Origin: a virus
Direction: 5' to 3' (one strand)
Virus record (IMG/VR): IMGVR_UViG_3300042375_000763
Coordinates: 1-64,000 of that record
Length of the DNA stretch: 64,000 bases
The notes under the pieces are model-generated. The model was not told the DNA's origin. It was given only the letters and a program-made list of their open reading frames with translations, and did no database searches. The position numbers and the translations under genes were made by a program. Of the stretch, positions 34,196 through 40,989 are shown piece after piece (the first letter of the stretch is position 1; each line of letters begins with the position of its first letter).

Positions 34196-34831
34196 ATGAT
34201 ATATTTATACGTCAAAACACACAACAAAACTGGTCTAAAATATTTAGGCAAAACAATCAATGAAGATCCATACAAATATACGGGATCAGGTAAATATTGG
34301 TTGAGACATCTTAAAAAGTATGGTACTGATTACACTACGCAAATACTTCTAGTAACTGAAGATAAAGATGAGCTAAAACAAACTGGATTATTTTTTAGTA
34401 AAATTTGGAATATTGTTAAATCTAAAGAGTGGGCAAATTTAATGCCAGAATCTGGCAATGGCGGAAAACAAGAAAAACTTTTAAACGAAGGTAAACATAA
34501 TTTTCAAAATTCTGAAGTTCAAAGAAAAATTCAATTAAATAGAGTTAAAAAAGGAACTCATAATTTACAATCTAAAAATAGAAATTCTACTAGAATAAGT
34601 AGAAAGGGTATTCCCCATCCTGTTACACTTCAGAGAAACCTTACCGATGATAATCCGTTTCGAGGTAACATTCCATGTATTGATAAAAATGGTAATTCAA
34701 TAATGATTGAAAAAAGCTTTTATTATGCACAAAATGGAAATAAAGAAGATTGGAATTATGTTCATACAAAATCTAAAGAAGCAAAGAAAAGAAAATTATT
34801 AACTGCTACTACAAACCTTTTTTCGCTTTAA
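34196..34831 (+). CDS. GIY-YIG homing endonuclease, free-standing
   Basis: 211 aa. YLYVKTHNKTGLKYLGKTINEDPYKYTGSG is the GIY-YIG core; WLRHLKKYGTDY follows, then a basic DNA-binding tail. ATG at 34196 follows AAGGAG. It is inserted against transcription between tRNA-Val and tRNA-Ser, has its own late promoter and converges with the 34809-35063 gene, overlapping by 23 nt. Confidence 0.85.
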   Translation: MIYLYVKTHNKTGLKYLGKTINEDPYKYTGSGKYWLRHLKKYGTDYTTQILLVTEDKDELKQTGLFFSKIWNIVKSKEWANLMPESGNGGKQEKLLNEGKHNFQNSEVQRKIQLNRVKKGTHNLQSKNRNSTRISRKGIPHPVTLQRNLTDDNPFRGNIPCIDKNGNSIMIEKSFYYAQNGNKEDWNYVHTKSKEAKKRKLLTATTNLFSL

Positions 34832-35063
34832 TCTTTTGTGATAGTTCAACAATAAATAAACCCACGGGGTGCTTCATTGCTTCCTGCAGTTCAAAATACA
34901 TCTTTGGACTCATACAGATAATTTCATATTTTTCTCTATCATCATCCCATTGTCTAATAAAAACTTGGTCGTCTGTTATCATAACCTGGACATCTTCATA
35001 ATCGGCACCTTCGTCCATTATGGTTGTCACAGTTTCATCAAAGTCAAATTCGTTTGTAAACAT
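34809..35063 (-). CDS. Small acidic early protein
   Basis: 84 aa from the ATG at 35063 (GGAG site). FDFDETVTTIMDEGADYEDVQVMITDDQVFIRQWDDDREKYEIICMS; very acidic, possible DNA mimic or polymerase-binding peptide, but no evidence beyond charge. Confidence 0.6.
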   Translation of the reverse strand: MFTNEFDFDETVTTIMDEGADYEDVQVMITDDQVFIRQWDDDREKYEIICMSPKMYFELQEAMKHPVGLFIVELSQKIKAKKGL

Positions 35064-35080
35064 CGAATATCTCCAAAGTT

Positions 35081-35172
35081 TGGCGGGGGCGGGGGAGTAC
35101 GATTCCCATACCAGTATTAGTGGCACGATCCGCTTAGCAGGCGGTCCTAGAGCCCCTCTAGTTCTCACCCCC
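35081..35172 (-). tRNA. tRNA-Ser (GCT)
   Basis: Acceptor GGGGGTG/CGCCCCC, G73, CCA; loop CTGCTAA; long variable arm. T-loop ATCGTAC has A54 and U58 exchanged relative to the usual pair. Confidence 0.85.
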
Positions 35173-35201
35173 CAAATTAACCTTCAGATATATTTATCCT
35201 T

Positions 35202-35405
35202 TTACCAGGCAGCTCGATCTTTTCTTGTATATCCGCGGTCAAAAAACCACGCATCTTTTACTAAACTTTTAACCGCTGAAGCTGCTTCATCATATGTCTT
35301 ATATGTGCCATATGGTTTACCAGCATAGATAATTTGAAACTTTTCAACAGTTGGTGCAAGAGTGCTGTAATACGACGTAATTTTGTAGTCGGATGCTTTA
35401 CCCAA
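35202..35405 (-). CDS. Small early protein
   Basis: 67 aa, EKFQIIYAGKPYGTYKTYDEAASAVKSLVKD; alpha/beta fold likely. Behind an early promoter. Function unknown. Confidence 0.6.
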   Translation of the reverse strand: MGKASDYKITSYYSTLAPTVEKFQIIYAGKPYGTYKTYDEAASAVKSLVKDAWFFDRGYTRKDRAAW

Positions 35406-35442
35406 TGTATTTCCTTTAGGTTATATTGTTTATCACTTATTT

Positions 35443-35470
35443 AGTATATACTACCACGTGGATATGTCAA
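35443..35470 (-). promoter_or_regulatory. Early sigma70-type promoter
   Basis: TTGACA-N16-TATACT before the 67-aa gene. Confidence 0.7.
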
Positions 35471-35478
35471 CATAAAAG

Positions 35479-35603
35479 TTTGAGGCAGGTGCGGTATCTC
35501 CACAAAGTGTGGTGCCCATGCTCCTTTTGCAGATTGGCCGATCTGCTCTGAACCTATGCCTACGGGTACCAATCCGGCGTATTCAGACTTTACTTACCTC
35601 AAA
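35479..35603 (-). ncRNA. Closed-stem structured RNA S1
   Basis: Ends pair TTTGAGG/CCTCAAA. Internal hairpins GCAGAT/ATCTGC and CCACA/TGTGG. Lies just 3' of tRNA-Thr (CGT). Not a tRNA; function unknown. Confidence 0.5.
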
Positions 35604-35605
35604 TT

Positions 35606-35680
35606 TGGTGCTAGTGGTGAGAATTGAACTCACGACCTACTGTTTACGAGACAGTTGCACTACCTCTATGCTACACTAGC
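35606..35680 (-). tRNA. tRNA-Thr (CGT)
   Basis: Complete cloverleaf with CCA; acceptor GCTAGTG/CACTAGC; loop CTCGTAA. Confidence 0.93.
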
Positions 35681-35688
35681 AAAAACTA

Positions 35689-35716
35689 TAAATGGGCAGT
35701 TTTACTTCATGCCCAG
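35689..35716 (-). terminator. Hairpin before tRNA-Thr
   Basis: Stem TGGGCA/TGCCCA then TTTAT. A second hairpin (CTTACTG/CAGTAAG) precedes it. Weak terminator or tRNA remnant. Confidence 0.45.
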
Positions 35717-35761
35717 GAATCTCGCTCCGACCACTTACTGATTTAAGAGCAGTAAGACTCT

Positions 35762-36136
35762 TTAGTCTACATCAACCCAAGCAGTGATATGCTTTAGATC
35801 GAGATTAGGGTTAGAGTATTTCTTTACAAGTGTGAGAACTCGAGGAAGTATGTTTTGGTAAAACAAATTTTCACGATCATATTTTCTCTTCTGTTCTACA
35901 TTCTTGTATGCTTTACCAGCGATGTAAGCTCGGGCAAGAAATGTTGCTCTATTCTCATTACGTACGTTCCATCGACGGTGTTCGTTTAGAGAGAACCATT
36001 GGCTTCGTTCAGCTTCTTGGTCTTGCTCATTCTGCTTTTTCCATTCAATTTGTCGCTTGAGTTTGTTCTCTTCGTGACGAATGATACGTGCTTCAACACT
36101 GAGGTGCTTTGATTTTACTTTTAGTTCAATAGACAT
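35762..36136 (-). CDS. Basic, highly charged protein
   Basis: 124 aa; EARIIRHEENKLKRQIEWKKQNEQDQEAERSQW is a long charged helix, followed by RENLFYQNILPRVLTLVKKYSNPN. Possible nucleic-acid binder; unrecognised. Confidence 0.6.
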   Translation of the reverse strand: MSIELKVKSKHLSVEARIIRHEENKLKRQIEWKKQNEQDQEAERSQWFSLNEHRRWNVRNENRATFLARAYIAGKAYKNVEQKRKYDRENLFYQNILPRVLTLVKKYSNPNLDLKHITAWVDVD

Positions 36137-36196
36137 TATGTTCTCCTAACATTGATTTGATTTGTAACATTGGTAGTGTTAATATTCAAACTACTG

Positions 36197-36427
36197 TTAG
36201 GGAGGTGCCCAATCTTCAATGATCGCATTATGATCACCGTCAATTTTCAGAATACACTTTTTAACCTTGATAGCACCTTTGGTACTTGGGTTATCAGGTG
36301 ATTCCTTTGTGCTCCAGGACTTGTTACAGTCAACATGATTGACATAGTAGGTTTGTCCTTTTGCTTTTAGCACCCACATCGGTATGCTAGAATCTTCGAG
36401 GTGTTTCTTGTTGAAGTGGAAAACCAC
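36197..36427 (-). CDS. Unrecognised small protein
   Basis: 76 aa, PMWVLKAKGQTYYVNHVDCNKSWSTKESPDNPSTKGAIKVKKC; likely beta fold. No motif. Confidence 0.55.
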   Translation of the reverse strand: MVFHFNKKHLEDSSIPMWVLKAKGQTYYVNHVDCNKSWSTKESPDNPSTKGAIKVKKCILKIDGDHNAIIEDWAPP

Positions 36428-36590
36428 ATCATCACACCTCAGTTCAACCTATAAAGACATTGTATTACCCTTTCGTTTAGTGTTAAGTTTCGGGTATGTG
36501 AACACTCCCCGCTCGCGTTTCAGCACTTAATATCAGAGACTCTCTGAGAGCTAATATTAAGTTGGCCGTCACATTCAGCACTGAAATTTA

Positions 36591-36666
36591 TGGTGACCCC
36601 AGTGGGACTCGAACCCACGACATTTGCTTTTAGAGAGCATGCTCTAACCATCTGAGCTACGGGATC
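36591..36666 (-). tRNA. tRNA with anticodon CTA (amber-reading)
   Basis: 76 nt with CCA; acceptor GATCCCG/TGGGGTC, T-arm GTGGG/CCCAC. Best anticodon arm is TGCT-CTCTAAA-AGCA, giving CUA with canonical U33 and A37A38 but only 4 stem pairs. Confidence 0.75.
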
Positions 36667-36672
36667 ATTAAC

Positions 36673-36778
36673 AGTTTGTGTGTCTACTTTTTTGGACAGA
36701 AAATCGAAAACTGTTGTGATCTTGTTGCCGAAGCTTACGACCTATGCTATGATTTTAATTGATTGCTGTACACAAACT
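36673..36778 (-). ncRNA. Closed-stem structured RNA S2
   Basis: Ends pair AGTTTGTGT/ACACAAACT (9 bp) between tRNA-Thr and the CTA tRNA. Interior unassigned. Confidence 0.45.
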
Positions 36779-36791
36779 TGAAATTTTGTTT

Positions 36792-36866
36792 TGGTGCTGA
36801 TGATGAGGATCGAACTCATGACCTCTTCATTACCAATGAAGTGCACTACCGCTGTGCTACATCAGC
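36792..36866 (-). tRNA. tRNA-Thr (GGT)
   Basis: Cloverleaf with CCA; acceptor GCTGATG/CATCAGC; loop TTGGTAA. Confidence 0.94.
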
Positions 36867-36874
36867 ATTATTGT

Positions 36875-36991
36875 TTACTTCAAACGAAGCAACCATTTAA
36901 CAATATGTGTTACACCAAGATCCATATTAGGTTGAGGTGCAAGACGACCCGCCTTTGGAGTATCAATGTAACGCTGAATTGGATTAGTCAT
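36875..36991 (-). CDS. 38-aa small protein
   Basis: MTNPIQRYIDTPKAGRLAPQPNMDLGVTHIVKWLLRLK. Basic, ends 9 nt before tRNA-Thr. Codon pattern looks coding; function unknown. Confidence 0.5.
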   Translation of the reverse strand: MTNPIQRYIDTPKAGRLAPQPNMDLGVTHIVKWLLRLK

Positions 36992-37013
36992 GATTATGTC
37001 TTTCAATTATTTA

Positions 37014-37322
37014 TTACCACTTGAACTTCGGGTTGTTTGTGAATGTAGTTGTAGTACTATTGATTTGTGAATCAATCTTGAAGTTTGTACTACCAGTAAT
37101 ATTAAAACTTCGGTTGAAATTGGTCACACCGTTGTTATATGAAAATGTTTGTAAAAAATTTCCACGACTTGAAGAAGGAGTATCAGACCTAAGTTGAATT
37201 GTAACCTTTGATCCAATGTTTGATGCAAATTGTGAAACACTATTTGAAGTGCTAAATGATGTCTGTGCAGGTGCTTGCATTGGAAATAGTGTGACTGCAA
37301 GCACCAAAAATACTTTTTTCAT
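37014..37322 (-). CDS. Secreted small protein
   Basis: About 102 aa from the ATG at 37322. Signal peptide MKKVFLVLAVTLFPMQAPAQ, then an Asn/Ser/Thr/Phe-rich beta-sheet-like body ending FKW. Probably periplasmic or outer-membrane. Function unknown. Confidence 0.62.
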   Translation of the reverse strand: MKKVFLVLAVTLFPMQAPAQTSFSTSNSVSQFASNIGSKVTIQLRSDTPSSSRGNFLQTFSYNNGVTNFNRSFNITGSTNFKIDSQINSTTTTFTNNPKFKW

Positions 37323-37323
37323 T

Positions 37324-37497
37324 TCATTTACTCGGCACTGTCGCAAGTTGCATCCAGAGAGGCATCAACTGCGGAAGGAACGTGGTCAAAATACAGATAG
37401 AAAGAGTCGATAGAACCATTGAAGGGACTAGAAGAGTTTTCTCGTGCATGGAGACAAAAACTGCTGGAACTTTAAAAGCAACTGCGAGATTTTTCAT
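37324..37497 (-). CDS. 57-aa membrane-associated early protein
   Basis: Starts at the ATG at 37497 with AAAGGAAACC upstream and an early promoter just before. TLLVPSMVLSTLSICILTTFLPQLMPLWM is a likely membrane segment. Ends where the secreted protein gene begins. Confidence 0.58.
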   Translation of the reverse strand: MKNLAVAFKVPAVFVSMHEKTLLVPSMVLSTLSICILTTFLPQLMPLWMQLATVPSK

Positions 37498-37527
37498 TTG
37501 GTTTCCTTTGTTTGTGTTTATATTATT

Positions 37528-37555
37528 AATATATACCAAAATTGTGAAATGTCAA
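37528..37555 (-). promoter_or_regulatory. Early sigma70-type promoter
   Basis: TTGACA-N16-TATATT before the membrane-peptide gene. Confidence 0.65.
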
Positions 37556-37800
37556 CCGATTCTTTTCAGATATTCGTATGTTTCTTCGTATGTTTTAAAC
37601 AATTTAGTTCCATGTTTACTTACCACTCTCACAGAAGAACCGAAACATTGGACTAGACCGAAACCTGGGTAACGGCCATTACCAAGAAACCTCGTGTTCC
37701 ATCTTGTTCTTCTAGGAACAGGATCATGGTAATTATGATCTATTTTTAGTATTTCAGCACAGTTCTCGTAGAACTCACGCTTTTCATCTAGTGTTTTCAC
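37552..37800 (-). CDS. Unrecognised small protein
   Basis: 82 aa, KREFYENCAEILKIDHNYHDPVPRRTRWNTRFLGNGRYPGFGLVQCFG; C-terminal KTYEETYEYLKRIG resembles a short helix common to several small genes here. Unknown. Confidence 0.6.
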   Translation of the reverse strand: MKTLDEKREFYENCAEILKIDHNYHDPVPRRTRWNTRFLGNGRYPGFGLVQCFGSSVRVVSKHGTKLFKTYEETYEYLKRIG

Positions 37801-37990
37801 TTTTTACTTTCAATTTATTTTGCTTGATGAAGGTTGCAATGTCACTCGGGCGGACGCGAACTTCGCGGTCCGATATTACGTATCCAACCTCGTTGTTTTG
37901 ATATGCACCAACACCTCTGATCTTCGTGTGAGTTTTTCCAATGGAATACTCGAACACATTGCCGTCTACTTCAAGTTTACGGTAACTCAT
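37784..37990 (-). CDS. Small protein with KOW-like fold?
   Basis: 68 aa from the ATG at 37990 (AAGGAG site): MSYRKLEVDGNVFEYSIGKTHTKIRGVGAYQNNEVGYVISDREVRVRPSDIATFIKQN. Compact beta protein, no sure family. Confidence 0.6.
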   Translation of the reverse strand: MSYRKLEVDGNVFEYSIGKTHTKIRGVGAYQNNEVGYVISDREVRVRPSDIATFIKQNKLKVKSENTR

Positions 37991-38027
37991 TTTTAATTCT
38001 CCTTGCGGGTTGCTAGCATTATTGCTA

Positions 38028-38133
38028 TGGGGTTTCTGGTGGGATTCGAACCCACGTCCCGCAGAGCCAGTTCTTTTTCGGTGTATCTTACCATCATAGC
38101 TGGGGTGCCCTTCTACCGCTGAATTACAGAAAC
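38028..38133 (-). tRNA. Aberrant tRNA with ~30-nt extension
   Basis: Acceptor GTTTCTG/CAGAAAC, C73 and CCA, canonical T-arm (GTGGG TTCGAAT CCCAC) and a D-arm-like TTCAGCGGTAGAA. The anticodon/variable region is ~30 nt too long, with CCAG/CTGG closing part of it. No anticodon can be assigned. Confidence 0.55.
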
Positions 38134-38143
38134 ATGTATTTGG

Positions 38144-38228
38144 TGGTGCCCCTACCCGGACTCGAACCGGGACTCCTTTCGGAAACAAATTTTGAGTCTG
38201 CCGCGACTGCCAATTTCACCATAGGGGC
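38144..38228 (-). tRNA. tRNA-Leu (CAA)
   Basis: Acceptor GCCCCTA/TAGGGGC with CCA, loop CTCAAAA, leucine-type variable arm. Confidence 0.92.
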
Positions 38229-38238
38229 ATTAGTCAGG

Positions 38239-38300
38239 ATGGTTTTTGAGCGTTTACAAATTAAATGTTTGTTGCTTTCTTTTTTGCTGAACCCATCCTT
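38239..38300 (-). repeat. GGATCA-family element F2 (empty)
   Basis: Arms GGATGG/CCATCC, with the family's TTCAGCAA and CAAAAA segments near the ends and no tRNA halves inside. Confidence 0.5.
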
Positions 38301-38310
38301 GGGTCTTTAC

Positions 38311-38388
38311 AGGATCAATTGTGGAATTGAACCACTTATTCAAATTTTGAAGATTTGTTTTTATCCAGATTGTTTACTGAACTGATCC
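38311..38388 (-). tRNA. tRNA-like element with UCA loop (GGATCA family, F1)
   Basis: Arms GGATCAG/TTGATCC act as acceptor; T-arm GTGG TTCAATT CCAC; hairpin CAAAT-CTTCAAA-ATTTG gives a UCA anticodon. D-arm lacks GG and is separated from the anticodon stem by extra bases; no CCA. Shares its 5' end with the permuted-tRNA repeat family. Confidence 0.45.
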
Positions 38389-38461
38389 TTTTATTTAATA
38401 TGAACCAATACCTCTTTTGACTTTGCCCACAATATTTTCAAAATGTCAACAATTCTTTTAC

Positions 38462-38728
38462 TTATGCTTCTGGATCTTCATCAAGTTTTTTACAAAACCC
38501 TTCAGCATAAATTTGTTCAGGGAAACCAAGCACGAAGAATGTTGTCTCATTTAATGAACCTTCTGTCACTTCCAAAACCATCTGTCTAGCTCGAATACCA
38601 CAATTTTCTTCTGTTTTATATGGACCCCATGTATCATTTGAAAAAAAACACATGTCTTCGTATATTTGAAATGTAGTACTTGCAGCACAGATAATCACAA
38701 AAGCTTGAAACATTAAACTATCTTTCAT
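38462..38728 (-). CDS. Cys-containing exported protein
   Basis: 88 aa. MFQAFVIICAASTTFQ is a probable signal/membrane segment, followed by EDMCFFSNDTWGPYKTEENCGIRARQMVLEV with paired Cys. A late promoter is close upstream. Unknown. Confidence 0.58.
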   Translation of the reverse strand: MKDSLMFQAFVIICAASTTFQIYEDMCFFSNDTWGPYKTEENCGIRARQMVLEVTEGSLNETTFFVLGFPEQIYAEGFCKKLDEDPEA

Positions 38729-38740
38729 GTTGGATAGAAT

Positions 38741-38748
38741 TATTTATA
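38741..38748 (-). promoter_or_regulatory. T4-type late promoter
   Basis: TATAAATA 13 nt before the 88-aa gene; the implied leader is very short. Confidence 0.45.
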
Positions 38749-38838
38749 TTTGGTCGGTCTCTCCCTGGTGTCACACCTTTGCAGAGCGGTCTCTACAACC
38801 GTAAAGGATGCTTCGATGTTTGCAGAGCCTTTGGATTT

Positions 38839-38920
38839 TGGTACTCGCGATAGGACTCGAACCTACATCTTACCTCCAGTTAGCTTTGGCACCGTTCGTA
38901 GCGGTGGGGCGTACGCGAGC
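38839..38920 (-). tRNA. tRNA-Arg (ACG)-like lacking a normal D-arm
   Basis: Acceptor GCTCGCG/CGCGAGT, CCA, T-arm GTAGG/CCTAT. A perfect anticodon arm CACCG-CTACGAA-CGGTG follows the acceptor after only six bases; a D-loop-like AACTGGAGGTA lies after it instead of before. 82 nt. Confidence 0.6.
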
Positions 38921-38933
38921 ATTATAAGCAGGA

Positions 38934-38990
38934 TCATTTGTTTTTCAAACCAAAATTGAAATTTTCGCTTGTTTGCGGAACTGATCCTTT
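38934..38990 (-). repeat. GGATCA-family element D (empty)
   Basis: Arms GGATCA/TGATCC, CGCAAACAA and GAAAAACAAA segments as in the permuted-tRNA elements, but only ~45 nt inside. Confidence 0.6.
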
Positions 38991-38996
38991 TAGAAT

Positions 38997-39004
38997 TATT
39001 TATA
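38997..39004 (-). promoter_or_regulatory. T4-type late promoter within the tRNA cluster
   Basis: TATAAATA upstream of element D and the ACG tRNA. Confidence 0.5.
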
Positions 39005-39005
39005 T

Positions 39006-39088
39006 CGGTTTGTCGCAGACACCGTAAAACTGCTTCCGATTGACTAGACGCAGAGCATCACCTCTGTAGGACCGGTGTCCCGAAACCG
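39006..39088 (-). ncRNA. Closed-stem structured RNA S3
   Basis: CGGTTT/AAACCG outer stem, GACACCG/CGGTGTC inner stem, and CAGAG/CTCTG hairpin. Sits 3' of tRNA-His. Confidence 0.55.
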
Positions 39089-39110
39089 CCATTGTACAAT
39101 CTTCTAAATT

Positions 39111-39185
39111 TGGTCCTAGGTAGAGGATTCGAACCTCATCTTCCTCAGTCACAGTGAGGAGTGCAACCATTACACCTTACCTAGG
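39111..39185 (-). tRNA. tRNA-His (GTG)
   Basis: Acceptor CCTAGGT/ACCTAGG, A73 and no G at -1, CCA; loop CTGTGAC. Loss of G-1 with A73 is a feature of many alphaproteobacterial tRNA-His. Confidence 0.9.
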
Positions 39186-39194
39186 ATAAAAATA

Positions 39195-39410
39195 TTACTC
39201 TTTGCTATTAACAGCAGAAGCAACTCGTGTTGCAATTTCAATCTGCTTCTCTTCTGTTTTACCAAGAATTAGTAGTAAAATTGTAGATAGCAGTCCAAAA
39301 ATTGCACCACCTACAGCCCATCCAATTGCATTACGGCCACGTTCGGTAGCAAGATAGTGATTCAACCATGCCATAAGAGCAGCTGTAATTAGAATTACTA
39401 AAAGTTCCAT
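39195..39410 (-). CDS. Small membrane protein
   Basis: 71 aa: MELLVILITAALMAWLNHYL is one membrane helix, NAIGWAVGGAIFGLLSTILLLILG a second, with a charged C-terminal tail. Possible inner-membrane or superinfection protein; unknown. Confidence 0.62.
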   Translation of the reverse strand: MELLVILITAALMAWLNHYLATERGRNAIGWAVGGAIFGLLSTILLLILGKTEEKQIEIATRVASAVNSKE

Positions 39411-39442
39411 ATATTTTCTTTCTATTCATGATCATATAAATT

Positions 39443-39517
39443 TGGCTGGGGGAGGAGGGCTCGAACCTCCGACATCCTGATTCAAAGTCAGGCGCTCTAC
39501 CACTGAACTATCCCCCA
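39443..39517 (-). tRNA. tRNA-Gln (TTG)
   Basis: Acceptor TGGGGGA/TCCCCCA, G73, CCA; loop CTTTGAA. Confidence 0.94.
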
Positions 39518-39543
39518 ACGAATTGGTACTCGGTTATATTATT

Positions 39544-39572
39544 AGTATAAACCGATTCTATAGAAATGTCAA
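39544..39572 (-). promoter_or_regulatory. Early sigma70-type promoter
   Basis: TTGACA-N17-TATACT; fires the tRNA-Gln/39195 unit. Confidence 0.75.
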
Positions 39573-39823
39573 TCGTTAATCCAATTCTTCATCCAACCTT
39601 TACCTTCAGGTCGTTCTACAACGGCAAACACCGAGTCTTTATGAACTGACCAATTGGTACCTGGTGTGTATGAACCTTTTTCTTCAACACCTTTAAAAGA
39701 CATTTTATTCACCTTTGTCACTTTAACCCAAGCACCGTGACCACCACGATTGCGGCATGGAACAAATACTTCGGTTCCTACAGTAATATCAAATTCTTTA
39801 CCGTAGATTGAAGTGACTTTCAT
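39569..39823 (-). CDS. Small early protein
   Basis: 84 aa, MKVTSIYGKEFDITVGTEVFVPCRNRGGHGAWVKVTKVNKMSFKG; SH3/KOW-like beta barrel possible. Early promoter upstream. Unknown. Confidence 0.6.
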   Translation of the reverse strand: MKVTSIYGKEFDITVGTEVFVPCRNRGGHGAWVKVTKVNKMSFKGVEEKGSYTPGTNWSVHKDSVFAVVERPEGKGWMKNWIND

Positions 39824-39852
39824 CGTGTTTCCTTTTCATTCCGTATATTATT

Positions 39853-39881
39853 AGTATAAACTGATTCTATACGAATGTCAA
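39853..39881 (-). promoter_or_regulatory. Early sigma70-type promoter
   Basis: TTGACA-N17-TATACT before the 84-aa gene. Confidence 0.78.
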
Positions 39882-39994
39882 CAGAAAATGTTTGTCTGTC
39901 ACTCTCCAGACTGCCACCCATAAAATAATATTGCATCACAGTTTCAGGGTCACGATGCAAGGGTATCGTCTCTCTTTAAGAGACTCTAATATCA

Positions 39995-40105
39995 GGATCA
40001 TTTATTTGCCGGTTGCCTTTACCATTTGGCCACAAAGATCTTGTGTGATCTAAGGTAGGACTTGAACCTACAATCTACTGGTTGTTAAAATTGCTGTATT
40101 GATCC
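39995..40105 (-). tRNA. GGATCA-family element C: probable permuted tRNA
   Basis: Arms GGATCA/TGATCC. First part has the T-arm GTAGG TTCAAGT CCTAC and acceptor 3' strand; second part restarts with GATCTTTG and a D-arm (GCC...GGC) then ACCGG, which pairs with CCAGT in the first part. Acceptor has two U-U mismatches and no CCA, so it may be decayed. Anticodon not assignable. Confidence 0.5.
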
Positions 40106-40112
40106 TTAAACT

Positions 40113-40187
40113 TGGAGCGGACGATGAGATTCGAACTCACGACCTGATGCTTGGCAAGCATCTGCTCTACCACTGAGCTACGTCCGC
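40113..40187 (-). tRNA. tRNA-Gly (GCC)
   Basis: Acceptor GCGGACG/CGTCCGC with CCA; loop TTGCCAA. Confidence 0.95.
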
Positions 40188-40286
40188 AATATAAAATACA
40201 ATGGAATAATGAGTGAGGTAGCGAACCATCATCTTGTTAATTTCCGTATCTAGACTTCTAAAACTCAGATACAACCATTGTAATCT

Positions 40287-40363
<77 letters not shown>

Positions 40364-40375
40364 ATAAACTTTATA

Positions 40376-40529
40376 ATTGAAAGAACGCTATAGGGTAATT
40401 AATCCTATTCGAGGACGCTGTTTGCAACCAACGTTTGATCCTAACTTTTGTGTTACAGATTCGAACTGTCCCTGCCAGCAAAGGCCGTGCATCCATTTAC
40501 ACCTTACGCTACTTGTCTGTTCCTTCAAT
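40376..40529 (-). ncRNA. Closed-stem RNA S13 containing a tRNA-like core
   Basis: Outer stem ATTGAAGGAAC/GTTCTTTCAAT. Inside are a D-arm (GTGT...GCAC), a hairpin GCC-TTTGCT-GGC and a T-arm (ACAG TTCGAAT CTGT), but no acceptor stem. First RNA after promoter and boxA. Confidence 0.5.
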
Positions 40530-40560
40530 AATAAAGTCTGTAATTTATTATGTTTATTTT

Positions 40561-40580
40561 TCTAAATTGTCAAAGAGCGG
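40561..40580 (-). promoter_or_regulatory. rrn-like boxA antitermination element
   Basis: GCTCTTTGACAATTTAG on the minus strand, just downstream of an early promoter and upstream of tRNAs; resembles rrn boxA (TGCTCTTTAACA). Confidence 0.6.
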
Positions 40581-40591
40581 TTATTAAGTTT

Positions 40592-40620
40592 ACCATATAC
40601 TGATTCTGTGTGTTTGTCAA
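40592..40620 (-). promoter_or_regulatory. Early sigma70-type promoter for a tRNA block
   Basis: TTGACA-N17-TATGGT preceded by AGAATCAG; followed by boxA and no ORF. Confidence 0.7.
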
Positions 40621-40922
40621 CCGAAAAGTTGTTCGGTAATCACGTTAATTTCCTTCGAAGATTGCTTACGAGCTTTACCTTCAAGAGAAGCATCATAGTC
40701 TTTGTAAGCAACTTCAACCTTATAACCAAGTTCATCACCTGATTGTTCACCGATAAACATCATTTCATAAAGACATTTGACGGTGACTTTCAGACTTTCT
40801 TTAGAACCATCATGAGACATTTCCATGATATTGGCGACCGATCTACGACCGTCTTCATCAGACTCAATCCAAAGTACACGGATTGCAGTATCGGAAGCTT
40901 TTTCGAAGATGTATTGGTTCAT
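40617..40922 (-). CDS. Small early protein
   Basis: 101 aa, FEKASDTAIRVLWIESDEDGRRSVANIMEMSHDGSKESLKVTVKCLYEMMFIGEQSGDEL; alpha/beta. Strong early promoter directly upstream. Unknown. Confidence 0.62.
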   Translation of the reverse strand: MNQYIFEKASDTAIRVLWIESDEDGRRSVANIMEMSHDGSKESLKVTVKCLYEMMFIGEQSGDELGYKVEVAYKDYDASLEGKARKQSSKEINVITEQLFG

Positions 40923-40947
40923 GTTCGGTTCCTTTCCTTATATAATC

Positions 40948-40976
40948 AATATATACTGATTCTGTAAGGATGTCAA
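40948..40976 (-). promoter_or_regulatory. Early sigma70-type promoter
   Basis: TTGACA-N17-TATATT-GATTATATAAGG before the 101-aa gene. Confidence 0.8.
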
Positions 40977-40989
40977 CCATTATTTTTCT

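Noticed and set aside
36591-38388. Genome-wide stop-codon reassignment
   Set aside because: TGA and TAG both end genes cleanly, TGA often within ATGA overlaps, so the standard code fits.
38434-38460. Another early promoter (TTGACA near 38450)
   Set aside because: No acceptable -10 box at the right spacing.
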